Below are positions 7,532-16,062 of a DNA stretch of 40,240 nucleotides, one piece after another. Under the pieces are notes generated by a model. The model saw nothing but the letters and a program-made list of their open reading frames with translations. It was not told where the DNA came from and did no database searches. Origin of the DNA: an uncultured Myxococcales bacterium. GTDB taxonomy: Bacteria; Myxococcota_A; UBA9042; DTJE01. Where the stretch lies: assembly GCA_903847405.1 (NCBI GenBank), contig CAINDP010000023.1, forward strand, positions 1 to 40,240, written 5' to 3'. Position numbers and translations under genes: made by a program. Positions within the stretch are counted from its first letter, which is position 1; each line of letters opens with the position of its first letter.

Positions 7532-8938
7532 TCAGTCGGCTCCCTTTTCCAGCCTCGCCACCACGCGGTCCAGCGCGCTTCCCGGCGGCGCGGCCACCAG
7601 CCACGGCGTCCCCTCGGGCGGCGCCGCGTCCAGCAGGTCCTCCAGGCACTCGGCCCGGCGCACGATCACGCTGCCGCCGCCCTGGGCGACTTCCATCAGC
7701 ACCTGGCCTGCCAGGACGGGATCGTCCACGACCGTGATCTTCAGGCTCCCCCGGCGGCCCCGGGGGTCCACCGGCAGGTCCAGCCGGAAGGACGCGCCGC
7801 CTCCCTGCGTTTCCTGGACCGCGATGCGGCCGCCATGCTCGCCGGCCACCTCGCGGCATACGACCAGCCCCAGCCCCGAGTGCTTCCGCCCGTCCTCGCC
7901 GGGGTTCGACACGCCCGGCAGGAAGATTCGCTGGCGATCCTCGACGGGCACGCCCGGGCCTGTGTCCTCGACCACCAGGCGCACGCCGGGCCGTCCGTCG
8001 GGGAAGGTCCCCGCGGGCGCGGCCTCGGACAGGACCCGCACGCGTCCCAGGCGGGGCGTGTGGCGCAGCGCATTGTCCAGCAGGGCCAGCAGCACCTGCA
8101 GCAGGCGCAGCCGGTCGCCCCAGATCACCGGGCACCCCGGGTCCTCCTGGGTTTCCAGCGACACGTTGCGTTCCTGGAAGGCGCGTTCCAGCAGGTCGGC
8201 GGCCTCGGTCGCCAGGGCGCCCGGGCGCAGCCGCGTCCGCTGCCGGGTCCGGGCGTCGGCCAGCGCCCCGGGTGCGGGCGGTCGATCCCGGTCCGACTCC
8301 TCGCGGGTCTTCGCCAGCACGCCGGCCAGGACCTCCGAGGCCACGCGCATGCGTTCCAGGCTGCGGCGCTGCGCGTCGTCCAGGGGTCCGTCGATCCCGT
8401 CCAGCAGGTTCGAGGTGTACCCCGCCAGGATCGTGCCCGACGTCCCGACCTCGTGGACCAGTTCCCGCAGGCGCTGGTGGAACCGCCGGCTGCGGGCCTG
8501 TTCGGTTCGCAAGCGGCCCTGCAGGTCCCGGGCCTCGGCGTCGGCCTGCCGGGCCCGCCCCGCGCGTCCCGCCACCGCGGTCAGAACGGCGGCCAGGTCC
8601 GCCTCGCCGATCATCGTGGGCAGCAGCGCATCGGCGCCGGTCGTCAGGCGGGCCACGGTCGCCACGCACCCGGGCCCCGGATCCCCCAGGATGACGATGG
8701 GCACGTCCCGGGCGACCTCCCGGACCAGGGCCATCAGGGCGGTCAGATCCCCGGTCGCGGTTTCGTCGATCACCGCGACGTTCGCGGTCCCTTCCAGCAG
8801 GGCGGCCAGGAACGCGGCCTGATCGCCCTGCCGGCGCCAGGACAGGCGCTGCCGGTCCGGGGCGATCCCCGGGACCGTCCGCGGTTTCCCGGGGCCATCC
8901 AGCAACACCACGGTCAGGGAAGGGGCTTCCGGATTCAT
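7532..8938 (-). CDS. histidine kinase with degenerate receiver-like N-terminus
   Basis: The 468-residue soluble kinase has a receiver-like fold in residues 8-120. It keeps an Asp at the end of strand 3 (Asp58 in VAVIDE) but lacks the acidic pair and the conserved Lys, so it is probably a pseudo-receiver. A short coiled linker leads to a HisKA-like helix with phospho-acceptor His162 (VHEVGTSGTIL). The ATPase domain follows with the N box (LLDNALRHTP, Asn289), G1 box (VEDTGPGVP) and GLGL (355-358). About 65 extra residues after the ATPase resemble another degenerate alpha/beta domain. No membrane segment is present, so the signal is cytoplasmic. The receiver gene follows after nine bases, making it the obvious partner. 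ATG 8938 is taken as the start; the ribosome site is weak. Confidence 0.87.
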   Translation of the reverse strand: MNPEAPSLTVVLLDGPGKPRTVPGIAPDRQRLSWRRQGDQAAFLAALLEGTANVAVIDETATGDLTALMALVREVARDVPIVILGDPGPGCVATVARLTTGADALLPTMIGEADLAAVLTAVAGRAGRARQADAEARDLQGRLRTEQARSRRFHQRLRELVHEVGTSGTILAGYTSNLLDGIDGPLDDAQRRSLERMRVASEVLAGVLAKTREESDRDRPPAPGALADARTRQRTRLRPGALATEAADLLERAFQERNVSLETQEDPGCPVIWGDRLRLLQVLLALLDNALRHTPRLGRVRVLSEAAPAGTFPDGRPGVRLVVEDTGPGVPVEDRQRIFLPGVSNPGEDGRKHSGLGLVVCREVAGEHGGRIAVQETQGGGASFRLDLPVDPRGRRGSLKITVVDDPVLAGQVLMEVAQGGGSVIVRRAECLEDLLDAAPPEGTPWLVAAPPGSALDRVVARLEKGAD

Positions 8939-8965
8939 CGTGCGTCCGTTCGTCCGCGCGCACGG

Positions 8966-8994
8966 ATGATAGGTCGCCCCCAGCCGGGTCGCCA
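8966..8994 (-). promoter_or_regulatory. possible internal promoter for the kinase-receiver-HEAT-lipoprotein genes
   Basis: On the minus strand TATCAT (8971-8966) is a strong -10 match with a poor -35 (TGGCGA, 8994-8989) at 17 bases. It lies in the 110-base gap between the glycosyltransferase and kinase genes and would start RNA about 20 bases before the kinase ATG. It could let the regulatory genes be expressed apart from the glycosyltransferase. Confidence 0.4.
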
Positions 8995-9048
8995 GTTTTC
9001 GGCGTCCGCGGCAGGGTGGAAGCGGCCCTCGGGGAACCGGGGGATCGC

Positions 9049-10611
9049 TCAACCCGCCTTCGGACCCGTCCCGGCTCCCTGGAAGCCCTTGCGGCTGAAC
9101 TTGTCCCAGGACTTGCGACCCTTCAGCCAGTCCCGGAGTCCCTTCAATTGCCACCACAGCAGGTACTGGCGGTAGCCCAGGTTGGACAGGAGGCCCGCGA
9201 AGACCAGCACCAGGATGGTCTTGGGGCCCCGGTAGTCGAACAGGGCCCGATCGGTCAGCCGGTTCGGCAGGCGCACCCGGGCGATGGCCGACAGCACGCT
9301 GCCAGCGGACAGCAGCAGGTTGAAGCCGATCGCGAACAGCAGGAAGGAGGCCATCGCCGACCAGTCCAGCAGCCCCGCGGCGGCCGACAACGGCACCACC
9401 AGGTAGCCCAGCGTTTCGATGACGGGCGCCAGGGCCTCGAACAGCAACTGGTAGGGCAGCGAGAACATGCCGATGCGGCCGTACCGCCGGTTGAACATCA
9501 TCTTCCGGTGGAACCACAGGACCTCCAGCAGGCCCCGGTACCAGCGGCTGCGCTGCTTGCCCAGGCTGACGTATTCCTCGGGGGCCTCGGTCCAGGACGT
9601 GGGTTGGGGCAGGAAGACCACGCGCCCCACGATGTGGTTGTCCATCAGGAAGCGGTGCAGGCGGACCACCACCTCCATGTCCTCGCAGACGGTGTCGACG
9701 CCGGCGCCCACGTACTCCCGGCTGACGCGGCTGCGGATGTGCTTCGTCAGGAAGCCGCCCGCGGCCACCAGGGTTTCGCGCTGGATCAGGGCGAACACCC
9801 CCGACAGCACCAGCAGCGCGTTGAACTGTCCCAGTGCCGTGCGGCTCTGGGTGAAGGATCGCATGTACTCGACCACCTGGAACCGGGCGATCCAGGAGTG
9901 GGGCAGGTTCACCTCCAGCACCTTCCCGTCCAGCACCTTGCAGTCGTTGGACAGCGCGATCTGGCCGCCGACGGCCATCACGTGGTTGGGGTCGTCCAGG
10001 ATGGGCTGGATCGCGGCGCGCAGGGCCTCGTCCACCATCAGCGAGTCCGCGTCCATGGAGGCGACGTAGGTTCCCTGGGAGGCGTTGATTCCGGCGTTGA
10101 TGGCGTCCGCCTTGCCGCCGTTGTCCTTGTCCACCAGCACCATGCGCAGGACCGTCGGCGGGAGGTCCATCGTGGCGCGGTACAGCCCCCGGACCGTCGC
10201 GGTGCCCAGCACGGGGCTGGTGTCGATGTCCGACCGGACGAAGCCGAAGGCCTCCTTCAGCACCTCGACCGTCCGGTCCTTCGACCCGTCGTTGACGATG
10301 ACGATCTCGTAGTGCGGGTAGTTCAGGCGCAGCAACGATCGGACGCTCTGGACGATCGTCACCTCCTCGTTGTACGCCGGCACCAGCAGCGAGATGTGGG
10401 GCGCGAAGGCCTCGACGCGGTCGTTCTTGCGCACCGCCGCCTGGGCCATCTGGAGGGTCTGCCGCACGTGCAGCGCGCTGATGATCAGCAGGACCAGGTT
10501 CGTGCCGGCGTAGGCGAGGAAGTACACCACCACCAGGGTGTCCAGGACCAGCAGGATGTCCTTCACGAGGCCCATGGCGGGATTTTCGACGATATCGGCC
10601 GTCGCGGCCAT
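9049..10611 (-). CDS. processive family-2 glycosyltransferase, membrane-embedded
   Basis: The 520-residue enzyme resembles cellulose, hyaluronan and poly-GlcNAc synthases, which polymerise a sugar nucleotide on the cytoplasmic face and thread the chain through the membrane. A membrane segment lies at about 20-45. The GT-A catalytic domain follows: LLVPAYNEE, nucleotide-binding Asp108 in VNDGS, the DxD pair in SMDAD (187/189), the catalytic ED (CED, 310-311) and the acceptor-binding QRSRW at 353-357. The D,D,D,QxxRW set is that of processive enzymes. Several C-terminal membrane segments (about 385-500) and a basic tail end the protein. Product sugar cannot be told from sequence. It is divergent from the YaiO-like gene and upstream of the kinase genes. 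In E. coli yaiO also lies near a family-2 transferase (yaiP), which supports a functional link. An alternative ATG is at 10575. Confidence 0.92.
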   Translation of the reverse strand: MAATADIVENPAMGLVKDILLVLDTLVVVYFLAYAGTNLVLLIISALHVRQTLQMAQAAVRKNDRVEAFAPHISLLVPAYNEEVTIVQSVRSLLRLNYPHYEIVIVNDGSKDRTVEVLKEAFGFVRSDIDTSPVLGTATVRGLYRATMDLPPTVLRMVLVDKDNGGKADAINAGINASQGTYVASMDADSLMVDEALRAAIQPILDDPNHVMAVGGQIALSNDCKVLDGKVLEVNLPHSWIARFQVVEYMRSFTQSRTALGQFNALLVLSGVFALIQRETLVAAGGFLTKHIRSRVSREYVGAGVDTVCEDMEVVVRLHRFLMDNHIVGRVVFLPQPTSWTEAPEEYVSLGKQRSRWYRGLLEVLWFHRKMMFNRRYGRIGMFSLPYQLLFEALAPVIETLGYLVVPLSAAAGLLDWSAMASFLLFAIGFNLLLSAGSVLSAIARVRLPNRLTDRALFDYRGPKTILVLVFAGLLSNLGYRQYLLWWQLKGLRDWLKGRKSWDKFSRKGFQGAGTGPKAG

Positions 10612-10694
10612 TTTTCGGCCGATGGCCGGGAGGTGGGCGTCAGCCGGGGATTCGCGGTATTCGTTCGGGGATCGGGAGTGGGGGAGGAGCAGTC
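10612..10694. promoter_or_regulatory. divergent intergenic region, glycosyltransferase / YaiO-like gene
   Basis: These 83 bases must carry the start signals for both divergent genes. GGAGGAG at 10683-10689 serves the GTG at 10695. No convincing -35/-10 pair is visible on either strand; a GTATTC stretch near 10658 is the only AT-rich piece. Confidence 0.45.
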
Positions 10695-12029
10695 GTGGTT
10701 CCGGGGCGGACGGCAGCGGTGGCGCTGGTGGCGGGGATCCTGGTCGCCGGGATCGCCCTGGCCCCGGGGCCGGCCGCTGCCGGCGAGTGCCCCGACGCCT
10801 GGCTGCACCTGCGCACGGGCGACCCGGTGGGGGCCGAGCAGAAGGCCCGGGCGTGCCTGGATGCGGACCCGCTGTCCACCGACGCGGCCCTGGTGCTGTC
10901 CCGGGCGCTGGCTCGGCAGAACCGCTATGTCGAGGCCCTGACCTGGGCCGACCTGGTGCAGCGCCGTCACCCGGAGGACCCGGAACTGGTGATCTGGGTC
11001 GGACGCCTGCTGGCCTGGAAGGGCGACCTGGACGCCGCCTGGGCGAAGGTGAAGGATCTGCCCCCGGATCGGGACGACCCCGACGAACTGCGCTTCCTGG
11101 CCGACCTGGCCTTCTGGCGGAAGGACCACGCCCAGGCCGCCGCCCGCTACGACCGCGTGGTCCTGCGGGACGGAACCGACCGCAGGGCCCGCCTGAACCG
11201 CGGCCTGTCCCGTCGCGATGCCGGGGACGCGGCGGGGGCCTTGAAGGACTTCGCGCTCCTGTGCAAGGGCGGCGACCGGGAGTGCTGCCTGCTGGCCGAT
11301 CAGGTGCGCGTGGCCCGCTCGCGGGTCCGGGGCTGGGTGCGTTTCGACCACTGGGTCCTCCTGGACCGTCCCGACGCCTGGAGCCTGGGGACCGGGATCG
11401 ACGGCCGCCTGCCGAAATCCTGGAAGGCCGGGGTGTCCTTCGAGATCCGCCCCCGGCTCTACACCGAACGCACCTTCGGGGACCTTTTCACCGAATTCTG
11501 GGCCTCCGGGGATCCGGCCCGCTGGGCCACCGTGCGCGTGGCGGGCGGCTTTTCGGTGGAACGGCGCTACTCGCCGGTCTGGTCCCTGCTGGTCGAGCCC
11601 GTCTTCCGTCCCTGGCAGGGCGTCGAACTGGGGTTGCTGGCGTGGCGCCTGCAGTTCGATCCGTTGCCGGCGACCGTGATCGGTCCCTCGGCGCTGATGG
11701 AATGGGGGCGCTGGACCCTGCTGCTGCGCTATTACCTGGGTGTCCGGGACGACGGGGACGTGTCCCATTCCGGCTTTGCCAAGGTGGGCCTGCGGATCGG
11801 CTGGCCCTGGCAGGTGCACCTGGCGGTCGGGGCCGGCAACCGGGCGGACTACCTGGAGTTGCGGGGCAACCCGACGGCCCAGTTCCACTGGACCCTGGGC
11901 GCCGGCCTGGCCTGGCAACTGGACTGGCGCTGGCGGCTGGTGCTGGACCTCATGTACCGCGACGAGCACGAGGGCGCCGCGCGGTTCCGGCAACTGCGCA
12001 GCAGCCTGGGGGCCGAGGTTCGATTCTAG
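10695..12029 (+). CDS. YaiO-type TPR plus outer-membrane beta-barrel protein
   Basis: The 444-residue product has a cleavable signal (ending near GPAAAGE) and, from about 30 to 200, tetratricopeptide-like helical pairs (for example AQKARACLDADPLSTDAAL-type and AAARYDRVVLRDGTDRRAR-type units). From about 205 to the last residue, alternating aromatic/polar strands form a beta barrel. The chain ends in Phe, the usual C-terminal signal for outer-membrane insertion. This TPR-then-barrel order is that of YaiO-family proteins and recalls PgaA/BcsC exporters. GTG 10695 is supported by GGAGGAG five bases upstream. Probable role: guiding or exporting the polysaccharide made by the divergent glycosyltransferase. 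The substrate is unknown. It converges with the next gene, leaving only six bases. Confidence 0.82.
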   Translation: MVPGRTAAVALVAGILVAGIALAPGPAAAGECPDAWLHLRTGDPVGAEQKARACLDADPLSTDAALVLSRALARQNRYVEALTWADLVQRRHPEDPELVIWVGRLLAWKGDLDAAWAKVKDLPPDRDDPDELRFLADLAFWRKDHAQAAARYDRVVLRDGTDRRARLNRGLSRRDAGDAAGALKDFALLCKGGDRECCLLADQVRVARSRVRGWVRFDHWVLLDRPDAWSLGTGIDGRLPKSWKAGVSFEIRPRLYTERTFGDLFTEFWASGDPARWATVRVAGGFSVERRYSPVWSLLVEPVFRPWQGVELGLLAWRLQFDPLPATVIGPSALMEWGRWTLLLRYYLGVRDDGDVSHSGFAKVGLRIGWPWQVHLAVGAGNRADYLELRGNPTAQFHWTLGAGLAWQLDWRWRLVLDLMYRDEHEGAARFRQLRSSLGAEVRF

Positions 12030-12035
12030 AAGGCC

Positions 12036-13160
12036 TCAGGGCACCCACCCCGCGATCGTCGCTGCCGTCGTATCGAAGGCCAGGCACACCGACATCGCGT
12101 CGCCGCGCTTGTCCTTGGTCTTGGCCGACCAGGTACCGTCGTCTTCGGCGTGCAGGTCGAAGGGGGGCTCCTGGCCGGAAATCTTCAGGAAGGCGCAGAC
12201 GTCCGGCTTCGGTTCGGCGGCGGCGGTGCATCCCGACTGCAGGTCCCCGATGATCTGCTCCAGGGTCTGCATCGTCAGCACCCCCGAAAACACCCCGTCG
12301 TGGAGGATCGGGCTGCCGCTGTCGGAGGATTCGACGGTGGCCGTCACCTCGGCGTCCACCAGCGTCAACAGCACGGGCAGCCCGCTGATGTGCACGGGCA
12401 TCGATATCGTCCCGGGTCCGGCGTGGAATCGGGTTCCTTCGGTGGTGACCGGTCCCAGCAGGAACCACGGAATGCAGTCGCCGCCGATCGACGCCGGATC
12501 GGCCCGGACCGCGCCGGGAGCGCCGCATTCCGGGCAGGGGCGGCCGTAATACCCGGCGAGGGCAGGCTGGGCGATCGAGCCACCGGAAGCGAAATCCCGC
12601 ACCTGCAGCAGGCCGCTCCAGGTTCCGGCGCTGACGGCGTCGGCCATCGGGCCGTTGATCTGCGCCGACATGCCCTTCATCGCGCTGTCCCCCTTGCCGT
12701 CCCCCGTGAAGTCGTGGCAGGTCGCGGCCACCTTGGCCGCCTCGGCCGGCGTCGACAGGGCGGCCAGCACGGCGGCCGGCCCGCTGACGTCGGGCAGGAC
12801 GTCGCAGGCCAGGTCGATGCAGCGGTCGGTGATGCACTCGGCCCCTTCGGCGCACGTGCCGCAGGTCCCGCCGCAGCCGTCGTCGCCGCAGGCCTTCCCT
12901 TGGCACCGAGGCTGGCAGGCGTCGGCATCGACGGTTTCCACCCGGTCCTCGGGAGGAAGGTCAACCGGCGCCGGGTCCATCGCCAGGTCCCCGGGGGCGA
13001 TCCCGTCGTCCTGGGGCGTATCGGGGGGCGCCAGATCGGTCACCGCGTCCGGGACGTCCTGAACGTCCGGGACATCCGTCGCCAGGGGCCCGTCCGAGGC
13101 GGTCGAACAGGCCGCGAACATCGCGACTGCAGCCAGCGTGACCATCCCGCGGATTCCCAT
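12036..13160 (-). CDS. Asp/Pro-tethered Cys-rich lipoprotein
   Basis: The 374-residue product has a lipoprotein signal (MVTLAAVAMFAAC, lipid Cys18 with Ser at +2). An Asp/Pro/Val-rich disordered tether spans about residues 25-78. A compact cysteine module sits at about 82-119 (CQPRCQGKACGDDGCGGTC and following Cys residues), of a kind frequent in myxobacterial surface proteins. The remaining 250 residues form a globular domain of unknown family containing a Ca2+-loop-like DFTGDGKGD. Start 13160 is chosen over an upstream in-frame codon because the signal peptide begins there; a G-rich stretch lies just upstream, but the ribosome site is poor. It probably sits on the cell surface; function unknown. 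Confidence 0.75.
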   Translation of the reverse strand: MGIRGMVTLAAVAMFAACSTASDGPLATDVPDVQDVPDAVTDLAPPDTPQDDGIAPGDLAMDPAPVDLPPEDRVETVDADACQPRCQGKACGDDGCGGTCGTCAEGAECITDRCIDLACDVLPDVSGPAAVLAALSTPAEAAKVAATCHDFTGDGKGDSAMKGMSAQINGPMADAVSAGTWSGLLQVRDFASGGSIAQPALAGYYGRPCPECGAPGAVRADPASIGGDCIPWFLLGPVTTEGTRFHAGPGTISMPVHISGLPVLLTLVDAEVTATVESSDSGSPILHDGVFSGVLTMQTLEQIIGDLQSGCTAAAEPKPDVCAFLKISGQEPPFDLHAEDDGTWSAKTKDKRGDAMSVCLAFDTTAATIAGWVP

Positions 13161-13304
13161 TCCCCCCCCAACGACGTCGATGACGAACGGATTGTCGCGA
13201 ATCCGGAATCCTGAATCCACCGAGGAATCGTCGCGTTCGTGCGATTACCCCCCCGGAGGCCGTCCGGATGCCCTGCGTGCTAGACTCCGCGGCCGGAGGT
13301 GGCC

Positions 13305-14702
13305 ATGAACGTGCAGGCACGGGTTCCGGGGGTCCTGGCGACGCTGGCGATCGCGTTCGCACTGGGGTGCGGGGGCGGCGCGACGCAGGATGCCGGGGAC
13401 ACGGACACGCCGGTTCCCGCGGATGTTCTGGCGGACCTGCATGGAAGCGACGTGCAGTCGGACCTCGCCCGCGACCCTGGGCCGGTGGATCCGGGACCCG
13501 ACGCGCCCGCCGACTTCCTCGGCGACGATGTGCCCCCCGCAGACCTCCCCGCGGACCTCCTGTCCGGGGACGATGGCCCCGGGGACCCCGGCGTGAACCC
13601 CTGCCCGCGCCTGCCGGCCGCCGCGGACCGGGACCGCTTCGTCGTCACGTCCTTCCCGTACCAGGACGCGCAGGGCAAGGCGTCCGACTGGGCGCTGATC
13701 CGGCTGTCCGCCAAAGGCGTCCTGTCCGACCTCGGCCCCCGGTTCCAGATGGGGCCCGCCTTCGACGGCGACGTCGCCTTCACGCCCGACGGGCAGGTGG
13801 GGATCGCCGTGCAGGACGACGGCACCCTGGGCGTCTTCCGGATCGATCCCGTGGCGGGGTCCGCGGTCGTGGTGCACGCGGGCTTTGCGGGCGGATTTTC
13901 GGCGTCCCGGGTCCTGATGGGGCCCGAAGGCGACCACGCCCTGGTGCTGGACACCGAGTGGCGCGACGCGTCCGGCGCGACCGATCGGGGCGGCGGCGTC
14001 TACCGGGTGGACATCGGGTGCGACGGGACCCTGACGGATCGTGGCATGGTGATGCCCGCGAAGCTGCCCGCGGCCCTGCTGCGGATTCCCACCCGGCCCG
14101 ACCGGGTGGTGCTGGCGGCCCGCGACGTGCTGGGCGTGCTGACGGGCGGGGACCTGCACCTGCTTTCCTGGGGCAACCCTCCGGTGGTGCGGCACAGCGT
14201 CCAGACGCTGGGTGACGACTCCAATGTCGACGGGTTCGCCATCACGCCCGACGGGCGCTACGTCCTGCAGGGGGACACGGGAATGTTCGCGACCCACGGG
14301 GTGGCCGTGGCGGAGGTGGTCGGCGAGACGCTGGTCCCGCGCCAGTTCCTGACGCCCATCGGGAACCCGGCCGCGATCGTCGTTGCGCCGGCCGGGGGGA
14401 CCGTGCTGGTGGCCGGGGCCTACGAGCCCGATGATTTGTGGATCCTGGACCGCACGGACGCAACCCCGGAAACGCCCTTCACGATCCGGGGCCCGGTGGA
14501 CTATGTCGGAGGCGGCAGCCAGTTGCCCACGGCGATGGTGATGCTGGACCGCGGCCCCCTGGCCGGCCGGGTGCTGGTGACCGAGGTCGAGGGCATCCGG
14601 CAGGTCGATCTGAAACCGGACGGCACCGTCCAGGACCTGGGCATCTTCACGCTGGGCGGCGGCACGACCGGCATGCCCGCGGCCCTGGGCGTCCAGCCCT
14701 GA
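13305..14702 (+). CDS. beta-propeller-like lipoprotein with Asp-rich tether
   Basis: The 465-residue product carries a lipoprotein signal (LATLAIAFALGC, Cys22 followed by Gly) and a 75-residue Asp/Pro/Ala-rich tether with no predicted fold. About 360 residues follow with regular strand repeats such as DVAFTPDGQVGIAVQDDGTL and GFAITPDGRYVLQGD, like seven-bladed YVTN/WD-type propellers. ATG 13305 is taken because GGAGG (13295-13299) lies five bases upstream; a GTG at 13299 would overlap that site. It is divergent from the Cys-rich lipoprotein gene, with 144 bases between. A TAGACT -10-like box is at 13281-13286, without a clear -35. Function is unknown; propellers on this tether usually present a ligand-binding face outside the cell. 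Confidence 0.8.
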   Translation: MNVQARVPGVLATLAIAFALGCGGGATQDAGDTDTPVPADVLADLHGSDVQSDLARDPGPVDPGPDAPADFLGDDVPPADLPADLLSGDDGPGDPGVNPCPRLPAAADRDRFVVTSFPYQDAQGKASDWALIRLSAKGVLSDLGPRFQMGPAFDGDVAFTPDGQVGIAVQDDGTLGVFRIDPVAGSAVVVHAGFAGGFSASRVLMGPEGDHALVLDTEWRDASGATDRGGGVYRVDIGCDGTLTDRGMVMPAKLPAALLRIPTRPDRVVLAARDVLGVLTGGDLHLLSWGNPPVVRHSVQTLGDDSNVDGFAITPDGRYVLQGDTGMFATHGVAVAEVVGETLVPRQFLTPIGNPAAIVVAPAGGTVLVAGAYEPDDLWILDRTDATPETPFTIRGPVDYVGGGSQLPTAMVMLDRGPLAGRVLVTEVEGIRQVDLKPDGTVQDLGIFTLGGGTTGMPAALGVQP

Positions 14703-14721
14703 GCCCGTTCCCTGAATCCCG

Positions 14722-15966
14722 TCATCCTTCCGCAGGCCGCCGCCGTCGCAACAGCAGGATTCCCGCACTGGCCACGACGCCCAGGCCCGCCACGGGCAGG
14801 AACCGCGTATCGCCGCTCAGCGCGTCCACCGCGATGCCGATCAGCGGGGCCAGGATCGCCGCGAACAGCGACTGGCCCTGGGACTCGATGGACAGGATCG
14901 TCGCCTGGATGTCCGCCGGGGCATGGTCGTCGATGCGCGTGATCATCAGGGGTCGCCAGGTGTCCTGCAGGACGGCCAGCACGACGAAGCCCGCCGCCGC
15001 CAGTTCCGGCATCCCCAGGGCCAGCCCGCCTGCCATCGCCGCGAAAACCCCCAGGTTTCCCGCCCACAGCCATCCGGCCGCCCGGTCCTGGGACCCGGCC
15101 CGCACCGCCACGGCGTCCGCCCCCCGGGACGCCCGGCTGCCCAGCACGTGCAGCACGACGTAGACCGCGCCGACCAGCACCGCCGTCCGGCGCCGGTCCC
15201 CCAGCGTCACCAGCAGCGGCAGGGCCAGGGCCAGCGATTCCAGCAGCGGTTGCAGGTAGCCCTTCACGACCTTGAAGGTGCCCTCGAAGACCGTGGATTC
15301 GGCCAGCAGGCGCCGCAGGGGCCGGATGCGCAGCGCGTCGCGGAACCCCCGCCACAGCGCGGACCCGATTTCCCGCAGCGGCGCGCCCTTCGTGCTGGCG
15401 CCTTCCAGGTACGCGGGATACCCCAGGAAGTTCACGATCCCCAGGGCGTAGGGCACTGCGCACAGCAGGAAGACGTCGGTGTAGCGATCGGTCAGCAGCA
15501 CCAGGCCCGACGCGATGATCACCGACACCGCGGACCCGCGCTTGCTCCAGGACCGGGTATAGCCGTAGACGCGGGTCTTGTCCTCGGGGCGCCCCTCCCG
15601 GGCCAGCCAGTCGAAGATCATGGCCTTGTGCGTCCCCGACCGGAACGACTCGCCCACCGCGAACACGCCCATGCCCGCGGCCAGCGCCCAGAACGAATCG
15701 ACCAGTCCCAGCACCACGAAGGACACGACGTAGGCCGCGAACGAAAAGATCATCGAGCGCCGGCGCCCCAGCACGTCGGCCACGGCACCCATGGGGACGC
15801 CCAGCAGGTTGATCATCAACTCCCGCAGGCCGACCAGGGCGCCGATCTGCGTGAACGTCATGCCCTTTTCGATCAGGGCCAGGTACAGGAAGGGCTCGAA
15901 GTAGCGCTGGTTCTTCAGGAACCCGTACAGCGAGAAACGCGCCAGCATCGACAACCGCCCGGGCAT
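14722..15966 (-). CDS. MFS-family transporter
   Basis: The 414-residue integral membrane protein has the organisation of the major facilitator superfamily. About ten to twelve hydrophobic segments are visible, with the family's motif A between helices 2 and 3 (GAVADVLGRRRSM) and a larger basic cytoplasmic loop in the middle (around residue 210). Substrate cannot be predicted; relatives include drug exporters and orphan permeases. ATG 15966 is chosen because GGGAGG lies five bases upstream. A TACAAT -10 box on this strand sits at 15996-15991. It is divergent from the metallophosphoesterase lipoprotein gene and converges with the beta-propeller lipoprotein. Confidence 0.85.
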   Translation of the reverse strand: MPGRLSMLARFSLYGFLKNQRYFEPFLYLALIEKGMTFTQIGALVGLRELMINLLGVPMGAVADVLGRRRSMIFSFAAYVVSFVVLGLVDSFWALAAGMGVFAVGESFRSGTHKAMIFDWLAREGRPEDKTRVYGYTRSWSKRGSAVSVIIASGLVLLTDRYTDVFLLCAVPYALGIVNFLGYPAYLEGASTKGAPLREIGSALWRGFRDALRIRPLRRLLAESTVFEGTFKVVKGYLQPLLESLALALPLLVTLGDRRRTAVLVGAVYVVLHVLGSRASRGADAVAVRAGSQDRAAGWLWAGNLGVFAAMAGGLALGMPELAAAGFVVLAVLQDTWRPLMITRIDDHAPADIQATILSIESQGQSLFAAILAPLIGIAVDALSGDTRFLPVAGLGVVASAGILLLRRRRPAEG

Positions 15967-16062
15967 CGGCACCTCCCTGTCCACGGGGCGATTGTACGTC
16001 CGCGCCACTCGCCGCGGCACGGCCAACCTGTTATCGTCGGCATCCCCTGGGTGAGGTGCGGC

